A stretch of 64,000 nucleotides of DNA, taken from the NCBI GenBank assembly GCA_047967505.1, contig CM106539.1. The stretch is one strand, 5' to 3'. Position numbers and translations under genes: made by a program. This DNA is from Dipteris shenzhenensis (lineage: Eukaryota > Polypodiophyta > Polypodiopsida > Gleicheniales). This document shows, piece after piece, positions 10,601 to 21,000 of this stretch (position 1 is its first letter; each line of letters starts with the position of its first letter). The notes under the pieces are model-generated. The model was not told where the DNA came from. It worked only from the letters and a program-made list of their open reading frames with translations, and did no database searches.

Positions 10601-13600
10601 CCATCGACACCTCTAACGGAAAGTAAGCACAGGCAGAAGTGACCGTGGTGATTCTTGGCCTCCTGCGTCGATTGGTGTGCTAATTGGTGCGGGAGATAGC
10701 GCTCGTGAAGGATAGGCAACGAATGCATAGTAAGCCTTCCGCCTTGCAAGAGCACCCATGGAAAATGCAAGGCCAAGCATTTAACGGGATCAGAGAATGC
10801 ACGTCGACGAACACTTGACGGCGATATCTTGACGATCCCTGACGTCTCCATGCGCAGCGACATTCTTCACGCAGTCGCACGTTGAGAGGCTTCTGTTGTC
10901 ATATGAGGTGCTGATGTGGCAATCGCCAGCTATGCGCTGACGTGGCATAGCAAGAGCACTTTGCTAACATGGCAAACCAGGGGCTAATTTAACCTAACCT
11001 TGGTTAGTGACTTGGATAGAGGTCCAGTTAGTTTGGCTCAACCAAACCAGTCTAGTTGGTGTAACCAGACTGTAACCGGCTAGCCATTCAGTTACCCAAT
11101 CATTTACTCTGGTTAGAGGGTCAGTTACATACCAACTAGTCTGTTCACGTAACGAAAGCTAGTTTGGTTAGTCTAACCAGACAATTACCCATCCAGTTAC
11201 TCAAAAAAAAAGAAGAAGGGAACAGTTGCAGAGACAGTTTTGGCCTATCAGTTTCCACCCATCTGTCAATCGATTCCTGTCAGAAATCAGCAGAAAAACA
11301 CAGAAAATCAGAGATTTGCATGCTTTTCGAGCAGAGAAAGAGGGGTCAGATGCATTCTGAATGCCATTTGCAGTAACCAGTAAAAGGAGCGCACAGTTTT
11401 GAGGCTATGTTACAACCTTGACAGCCAGTTTTTGGCATGAATTTGGGCTAAGTTGTGAGTGCATTTTACACCTCTTGTTGAGGTATTTCTCATTCTGAAA
11501 AAGGCAGGCTGAGTGCATTGGTTGCATAGACTCCGTGTGTGAGTTTGCAAATCTCAGGGAAAGTTGCAGAGAATGGCTTCACAGCAAGATGTTATACCCT
11601 CCCACGAGGAGAGTGCCAGGAATGATCAAGCTATGCAAGAGCAGAGTGTGCAGTCAAAGACTAAGGCAACTTACAGACACTTACTGGCACGGCTCATGGA
11701 AGCATTATTTTTTGGGTGTAGACTCTACAGTTAAGACAGATCACCAAAGTCTGAGACATTTCTTGACTCAGACTAAGCTCTCCGAGAAGCACATGAAATG
11801 GGCAAACATGCTGTCAATGTACCACTTTCAGATTGTCCATACTCTGGGAGCTTAGAATAGAGTGGCAGATGCCTTGTCTCGAAGACCCGAGGTGAACAAT
11901 GTATCTAGTGCTTATCATAGGGATCTGGAAGACATGAGGGAGGAATATGCCAATGATGCAGATTTTGGTGAGAAGAGGGGCAGTCCACCAGTCACTATTC
12001 TCTGAAAGATGGGTATCAAATGAAAGATGATTGCTTATGCATCACCGAGGAGATTAGGAAAAAGATCTCTCTCCTCTCTCTCTTACACAAGCACACTAGG
12101 GCCTAGGACAATCCTCCTGCTGAACCCTCCTGAAGTTTTTTATTAACAGTAAAAATTCTGAGTACAAAGTTCAGCTCACGGGCTGCTTGCTTAAAAACAT
12201 ACTTGAAAAATCTCTTTACAAAGATCTCTCAGCTCATTTCTTTTGGCAACATGCCAAGTGTCAAAAATCTAAACTATCTCTAGTTACATTGCTTAAAGGG
12301 CAAAAACTCTAGGGTCTTCGTAGCCCTCGGTCACATGGACATCTCTTGGCTACCCACCATTGGGCTCCATAGCACTTGGCCAATCAGTCCCTCTTAGAAC
12401 CTGCAACCATTAATTAAAGTGCACATAGCCATGGCATCCATTAATTGTTGACGCTTTTTGCATGCAAATAAATTCTAGACCAATCCTAGTCTCTGTGGGC
12501 ATTTCCACCAAGCAAACATGTGTACATAAAAAATAACTAACTCCGTGGTTGACCAAAGCCAATCCTTCTAGCCGTAATTAAGGACTTTGACCAGGGGTCA
12601 AGGTGCCTTAATCAATACTAGAACTCTCCGACTAGAGTCGGTAATGATCTAGGTTGACCAGAGTCAGCGTGCTTTGGTCTTGTTGATCGAAGTCAACTCT
12701 TTTTTACTAGAGTCAGAGGTTCTTTGGTTAACCGCAATTAACCCTCTTAGCATACGTCAAGTCTTCCTAATCGAGGTTAGGCTTACTTAACCGAGGTTAA
12801 TATAATTGATCGAAGTCAATACTTTGACCAATTAAATGTAACTTTTTGAACATAATTAAATAAACAAGAGACTCTTTAATTATGATCAAATAAATGGTCA
12901 ATTGAAACTTTGACTTTGGAGTATGTATAATTTGGTGACAATAGCCAAGGGGGATGCAAAGGCACATAGAGTAAAACACCCTTTATAGAACTTAGTTACC
13001 ATAAGGTTGAGACGATTTCTCAACCTAACGGACACATTGTCCATGTCACTCTAATAGGCAAAGACAACTTGTCGACTCAGGCAGATTTCACCAATGATGC
13101 CTACATGGTGCCTCATTCGAGTTCAAAAGCATCTTGATCTCTTAGTGCCTTGGGGTGTGTATTGTCTTATGAAATCTTATTACATTTGGACACACACTCA
13201 TCTTAAACTTTCTAGATATGGCTAAGTAGTGTCATCATTGATGAATCAAGAGATCATTTAACACTCTCAAATGTGCCAATGTGCCCCCTAGTGCTGTCTG
13301 TGTATTGGCTGATAGGATGCAAAGCCATGTGTTGATCTCATGCCCTAGCTAAGCCCCATAATATGTTGGCTCTGCTATAAAAGACCATCCAAAAGTCCTT
13401 TTGTCCAGACTCTGGTCACTTGGCCAAAGTATGTTTAAAGAACAACTCTCCCACAAAGAGACCATGCCTACATTAATATCCATCACTAAGATATGGCAGT
13501 ATCTCAAGCTGATCTAGCTATCACAATACTCTCAAGTTTTTCTAACCACAAACAAAAGAAGAAAAAGGCTCGTATTACATACGCTAGACCAAACTCACGA

Positions 13601-16600
13601 GATGGTGAGTAGCATTGATCTATCACCCACCATGCATCACCCAATTTTTCATACCTGGGAAATGGCACGAGATGTTCCAATCTATTATGTAATCAAATTT
13701 TTGTATACAAGACAAAGTTGCACATCAAAGCCCCTTTAGCTGGCAATCTTTAGAGGTAGACACTTTCTAGCAATCAGTTATCTTCATCCCATTTACACAT
13801 TTAGAAACCAACAAGTCAAATCTCTTTTCCAATCCCTCAAAGCCCCTTTTAAAAACCGTGGAGACAATGTCTAACCTTACATAGATCTTCTGAATCAAGG
13901 ATGAGGTCATCAAGACAATGTATGCTACCTATTATACCTGCTTATGCTTGGGCACTAATGATGACATAAGTGTTGCTTTGCTTGCCAAGTACGTCTTTCA
14001 TCAGCAAATCTTTTGTTTTGAGTTGTCAAATCTAGTTCAAAAAACCACATTACTCCCTTTGTTTTTCGAAAAAACTTGTTACCTCTTTTTTCTTCTCTTT
14101 CGTTTTCTCTTTTATTTTTTGTGTAGGTTTTTGGACTTTAGAACATAAAAAAATCTAAATTTGTACGATTGGATATATTCTAGTCTTACAAAGGTATATA
14201 ATACATGCTACAAAACACTAGCATCTCCTCACCGCTAGTATATAGGTTGTCTCCGATTTTGTAGCCTATGTGTCACAAACCACGAATCAACATTCCTCCC
14301 TACCTTTTATAAAGGCCTCATATACAAGTTCTCCACGTGCATTCATCTTCTCAACTAAGGATGAGGCATTGGTAACCATACATGCAACACATTGAATAGA
14401 GTCACCAGTCCTAAATGATATTCATAGCTACTATATAAGTTGGCTTCCATTTTTTAACTTGTGTAATAACCATGGATCAAATTTCTCCATGCCTACATGA
14501 AGGCTATGTAGACAATCTCCAACCTTGCATAGATCTTTTCAACTAAGGGCCTAGTATAGCTATATGTGTAGCCATTTGCTTGAGCTTCTACTAAAAGAGA
14601 TTGGGATCCACATATTTTGAGATGAATCTACGAACATGCCCAAACTTGTCCTTGAAAACACAATGCCATGTATATTTTCAATCTCATGACAATCACTTAC
14701 AAGATTGAAAACCATAAACTCCATCATGCATAGCAGGGACTAGCTACTATTACATCCGCACCAACGTCATCAGCGCCCCAACAATGTTTGTAGCCATATA
14801 TAAACATATGCTCTCACACATAAATATCCACTCACATTTTGTCACCATTTGGGACTTCTCCTAAGAAAATAAAGGAATAATTCTTAAACAAAAACTGACT
14901 TTGGCCAAAGAAAGTTAAAGTGGTTAACCAAGAATGAGTATTATTGTTTTAATTTTGCGTCGCATTAGTAAAAGAGAACTGTGGGGACGCTTACAAGGGA
15001 TTAGAAATAGTCCAAGAACTAGAATGCATGCATTAGACTAACCTTTAACGGGTTAAATTGTTGGATTTTGGATGTGTAGGTCCAAGAAGGGTGCAAAAAG
15101 GGCTCAAAAGCCAAGGGAAAGTGCCAGAAAGCGGGATCTAGGAGACAAAAAGCACCAGGAGGAGGTGGGGCCCACATATGGAGGGCCCCATAGGCTAAAA
15201 GCCAAGATTCCGGCCCAAAAAGTAGGCGAATCAGCTTTTAGAAGCTCTAGAAAGCTAAAAGTGTAAAAGCCCAGCTTAGCACTCTTTCTTGAAGGTGACT
15301 GTGTCCTCATAGCTTCTTCTTGTAATCCAAGCAATCCCAGCACCAGGCTTCTTCCCCAGATGATTGCGATTTGTCCCAGAGTATTCCTGCTGTGATTGCG
15401 ATTCAATTGCTGGATTCCAGGAGCTGCCCTAGTGCTGCGATTTCATGCCAGGTGACCTTGTTTGCTGTGATTTGTGCTTTTGGCTGTGTGCTATGCGCTG
15501 AGGTACCCAAGAAACATTCCCAAAGCACCCAAGGAGTATTGCGATTTGAGGTGATCCTTTGCTGCCCTTTGCTGTCCAATCAGTCCAAAGCATCCGTAGT
15601 TGCATTCCCAAAGTGGACTTTTGAGGTCTAGGTCCAATTTCACATTTATGCAAAGCTTTTTGCACTGAGTTTCTTTCAACTCTTCGGAGGTGAGGGGCAA
15701 ACTCAGCTATGACAAAGGCTAGCACAAAATGAGAAGCCAATAAAAAAGTAGTCCACATTTTCTTCATTCAAGGTGCAACTACTTTTGAAGACCATACCAT
15801 TTCATTTTAGTCTCTCTTAAACAAGCATTAGCTGATAGGGCGACACACCGCTTAAGATAGAGAGAATTCATTGCAATATCAGCAAACTGCAACATGGACA
15901 AAAACTCCACAAGGTGAAATTTGCATGTCCATTAATACAGCGGGAACATATCTCTAGACGGATCCAAGAACATGCCCAAACCCATCCTTCAAAAACACAA
16001 CACATAGTGCAGTTTCAATCTCGTGACAAGGCTGAAACCCATAAAAAACTCAATCCATCATGCAAAGCAAGGACTAGCTAACTATGACTCATCATCAGCA
16101 TCCAACGGAGGGTGTAGCTCATAGTATAAACATATGCTCTGGGACATACATATCTACACACCCCCACACACTATGCAAAAGTGTTCGTACTAGTTTCTAT
16201 TAGCACTCCAGAAATGAAGGGCATACTAAGCTGTGACAAAGGCTAGAATTAAGGAGAAGGCTAATTAAAAAGTATATACCTAGATGAATCCAAGAACATT
16301 CCTCTAATTAAAAAGTAGTCCACATTATCTTCATTCAAGCTACAACTGCTTGTGAAGACTCTACAATTTCATTTTAGTCACTACTAAACGAGCATTTCTA
16401 ACCAAAAAATGTTTAGACAATCTAGCTGATAGGGCAACACACCACTCAAGACCAAAAGAAATCGACGAGCTGCAAGATGGACAAAGGTGAAATTTATATG
16501 TTGGCTAATACAAGGAAAACATGTATCTATATGAATCTAGGAACATGCCCATACTCATCCTTTGAAAACACAACTCACACTGCAATGTCAGTCTCATGAA

Positions 16601-18039
16601 AGGTTGAAAGCCATTATAAACATATACTTTCACAACATACATATGCACACATACTTGATATTGGATGCAACAGAATATATAGCTATGTTTTGTAATAATA
16701 GGCCTGTAAATATTGTGTATATATGTGCCCTGCTTCCTGAATAGCTCTCAAGCTTTTTAAATGCATCCAGAAGCCTCCTTGACCTTCGACTTTAAATGTT
16801 CCATAATTGCACAATCTTAAATATCCTCTCTAGAGCTGACGTTATTGTGAGGCCAACTTTATCAAAGCAGTTGCATGTTAACTTGTAAGCAATGCGTACT
16901 CTATGCAATTGTTTTATCTGTTTTGAAACAAAATGTTGAAGTTACAAAGAGACCATCTAATGGCTGACATGCAAGTGTGTCCATGCTGAGTTCCTGGACG
17001 TAATCAGAATGCTTAGCAAATGTTTCTTCATAAATAAGGTGGCAAAGCAATATTGCTCAGAGTAAGTGTTGTGGCTCATTGCAGATAGTCTCACTTGATA
17101 TGGGAGCACTTATTGCTGGTGCCAAGTATCGTGGAGAGTTTGAAGATAGATTCAAAGCTGTGCTTAAAGCTGTTTCGGAGTCTGAAGGACAGATCATTCT
17201 TTTCATTGATGAACTCCATACTGTTGTGGGAGCAGGTACCACCTTTCAGTTGCATCCCCTATTACCTACCACCTACTGTCTTTACATGTTTCTATTCAGA
17301 TAATAAGAATCTGCGATGAAACGATATTTAGGAATCATAAAACGAGCAGCGAAATCAACTACAATTGCAATTGTATTTTTCTTTGCTGCTCTTGTGCAAC
17401 ATACAGTGGTCTTTCTACTTCAGACAATACACTTTCATTGTTACGCCTAAACTCTCTACTTCGAAAACTGAACGTGACACTTGGATTCACGGGTGATGGC
17501 ATGCTTCTTGTTCCACCCAGCCTTTCTCTGTAGTAGCATTGATCCACGTTGAAATTCCTGCATGCTTACAATTCCCTAGAGGGATCTAGTTTGCCACATG
17601 TCATCATTCTAGGGAACCTCTTAAATGCATCATTATACCCCTCACTTGGGATATCAATTAATTCACTTGTCCCTAGGCACATTTACACGTTTAATGCATT
17701 TAAGACCCATAGCCTTAGACCCATCTAGTCCGTGCCCTATCACGCTCATCAAGGACCTTGACATTGATTCCTTTGACCATTTACCTGAAGCCCAAAAAAA
17801 TATAATACAAATATTGATCCTCTAAAGGAAAATGTCCACTGACCCTTCCGAGGTCACGTTACCTCAGCTTGAGCGTAAATTCATACAACCTGAGTGTAGC
17901 TTCCCTTAGGCACTCATAGCCTTATTATTCATTCCCACAGCTTCTTTGTAGTTACCATATCTAATGCTTTCTTAAAGGCAATGAAACAACAATGATCGTT
18001 ACCCCTCCTATTGTTTCTTTTATTGTTTTTGTGTACGCA

Positions 18040-18077
<38 letters not shown>

Positions 18078-21000
18078 CCGATGTGAGGGGGAGGTAAATT
18101 TGCAAACCCTAAGCCTTTCTTGATGTATACAAGAGACTGTGAATTCCAATAACCAACAACACTAATAGGGCCACAACTCCCTTATATCTTTCTCCAATGC
18201 TTGTTGATGTATACAAGAGACTGTGAATGCCAATAACAAGCAACACTAATATCTTTCCTTTGTTTGGCAAGCCTTTCTTGATGTATACAAGAGACTGTGA
18301 ATGCCAATAACAAACAACACTAATAGGGCCACAACTCCCTTATACCTTTCTCCAGGGCCACAACTCCCTTATATCTTTCTCGAGTGCTTTTTGATGTATA
18401 CAAGAGACTGTGAATGCCAATAACAAGCAACACTAATATCTTTCCTTTGTTTGGCAAGCCTTTCTTGATGTATACAAGAGACTATGAATGCCAATATCAA
18501 ACAACACTAATAGGGCCACAACTCCCTTATATCTTTCTCCAGTGCTTGTTTGACAGCTTTTTTGAAAGGTCTGCACTCTATACATGACTAAAAGCTCTGA
18601 TTTATGAACAAATCCGTTTGTCTCTGTATCCTTGATGATATGTTATTCTTCTCCAGAGATTTGTTCGAATGATAATGATTTGTGTGTATGCATGTGTGGG
18701 TCCAATTACCATCCTAGGATTTTGTAAATTTCGACCATTAGGCTCATTGCAGTGTTTTGTGCTGCAGGGGCAACAAACGGAGCACTAGATGCTGGTAACC
18801 TGTTGAAGCCATTGCTAGGACGAGGAGAACTTCGTTGCATTGGGGCAACAACAATTACTGAATACAGAAAATACATAGAAAAAGATCCTGCTTTGGAACG
18901 GCGGTTCCAGCAAGTTTATGTCGGGGAGCCTTCAGTGGAGGATACTATCTCAATTCTTAGAGGCTTGCGAGAAAGGTATGAGCTACATCATGGGGTTCGG
19001 ATTTCAGATGATGCAATTGTGACAGCAGCTGTACTTGCTGACAGATATATCAGTGGTCGTTTTCTTCCTGACAAAGGTGAGAGACAAAATTCTTATTGGC
19101 TAATTATTTGCAGCTTCAATTAATCAAGATCCCTTCTCACATTCTAGGGAGAAACAAATCTCTTGAATTGTCTAAGGAAATTTCTCATAAAATCTATGAA
19201 GTTTATCAAACTTGGAGTGCCAACTAGACTATAGGAATCGATGAATGAAAACTATTTTTTCTTAAAGAATTGTATCGATGCACTGATTATAGCTTTTCCT
19301 TTGCTGTAGCCATTGATCTGATTGATGAAGCAGCTGCAAAAATCAAAATGGAACTCACATCAAGGCCCACTGCCTTGGATGAGGTCAATAGGATGGTGCT
19401 GAAGTTGGAAATGGAGCGGTTGTCTTTGCAAAAAGAAGAAGATAAAGTTTCGCGTGAACGCTTGAGCAAGATTGAAAAGGAATTAGAAGTTCTGAAGCAG
19501 AAACAGAGAGAACTTACCGAGCAATGGGAAAAGGAGAGAGCATTAATGAATCGGATAAGATCAATAAAGGAAGAGGTAAGTCTTCATATCAAAGAAATCT
19601 GAGCTGTATTTTAATAAGCAATTGTACTTTGGCGTGCAGAAATCTATATCTGTACGACACATTGGATTGTACAATTACAAATTGTTGTAAGCAGCGTAAT
19701 GGGGTAGTTGGGATAGTGTATTTTGTAGGATAACATCTCTCTCTCTCTCTCTCTCTGACCCTCAAATACAGTCGCATTCCAACCAACATTTCTGCCGCTC
19801 AATTCAAGCTGACTCGTTGGTTGTGGTGTGTACTTAAAAAACTGTGTGTTGTGTGTTCATCCCTGTGGATCGAGGTCTGATGAGTCATGTGTGGCTTCTG
19901 GCTTGTGCCCTGACATAAAAAGCCCTTAGACCCTCTCTGTGCAGAGGAAGACGCACATGGGGAGGGGTGGGATTGATTATGGTTTAGAGTATATTACACA
20001 ACAGAAAATCAATAGCATTTTTTAATTACTTTCTGAAACATGGATGCAAATCAGTGCTTTGTCGGGTGAGTTGCAGTACACTATATTAAGGTGTGTTTGA
20101 TGAACAGATCGATCGGGTGAACCTGGAAATTCAGCAAGCAGAGCGTGATTACGATCTGAACCGTGCAGCAGAGCTCAAGTATGGCACATTGCTAACATTA
20201 CAAAAGCGGCTGGAAGAGGCAGAGAAAGAGCTGGCAAAGTATCAAGAAAGTGGCAAGTCGCTTCTGCGCAAAGAAGTGACAGGTGATGACATAGCTGAGA
20301 TTGTCAGCAAATGGACAGGCATTCCAGTCTCAAAGTTAAAGCAGTCAGAGCGAGAAAAGTTGCTTCATTTAGACGAGGTGCTTCATAAAAGGGTCGTGGG
20401 ACAAGATCAAGCAGTGAGAGCAGTTGCAGATGCCATTCAGAGGTCACGAGCTGGTCTTGCAGATCCTAACCGTCCTATTGCAAGTTTCATGTTCATGGGA
20501 CCCACAGGTGTGGGCAAAACAGAACTGGCTAAAGCATTGGCTGCATATCTATTCAACACAGAGGAAGCTCTAATTCGAATTGATATGAGTGAGTACATGG
20601 AGAAGCACTCAGTCTCAAGGCTAATTGGAGCTCCTCCAGGTTATGTTGGATATGAAGAGGGGGGACAGCTAACAGAAGCTGTTCGACGGCGGCCATATAG
20701 TGTAATCTTGTTTGACGAAATTGAGAAGGCACATTCTGATGTTTTCAATATATTCCTCCAGATTTTGGATGATGGGCGTGTGACTGATTCCCATGGTAGG
20801 ACTGTGAGCTTCACAAACACTATTATTATTATGACTTCAAATGTTGGCTCTCACCTTATCCTGAGTACTCTTGACAAAGCACCCGTTTTCAAAGACGAGC
20901 TGTATGAAAGTATGAAGCAAAAGGTCCTTGAAGTTGCAAGGATGACGTTCCGTCCAGAGTTCATGAATCGCATTGATGAATACATTGTTTTCAAGCCCCT

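Noticed and set aside
15072-15770. Overlapping open frames of about 60-110 codons on both strands
   Set aside because: Both strands are open over the same DNA with no recognisable domain, inside a verified ClpB intron.
18111-18549. CRISPR-like array (repeat-spacer alternation)
   Set aside because: The genome is a plant nuclear one, spacers are repeated rather than unique, and no cas genes exist. It is a higher-order tandem repeat.
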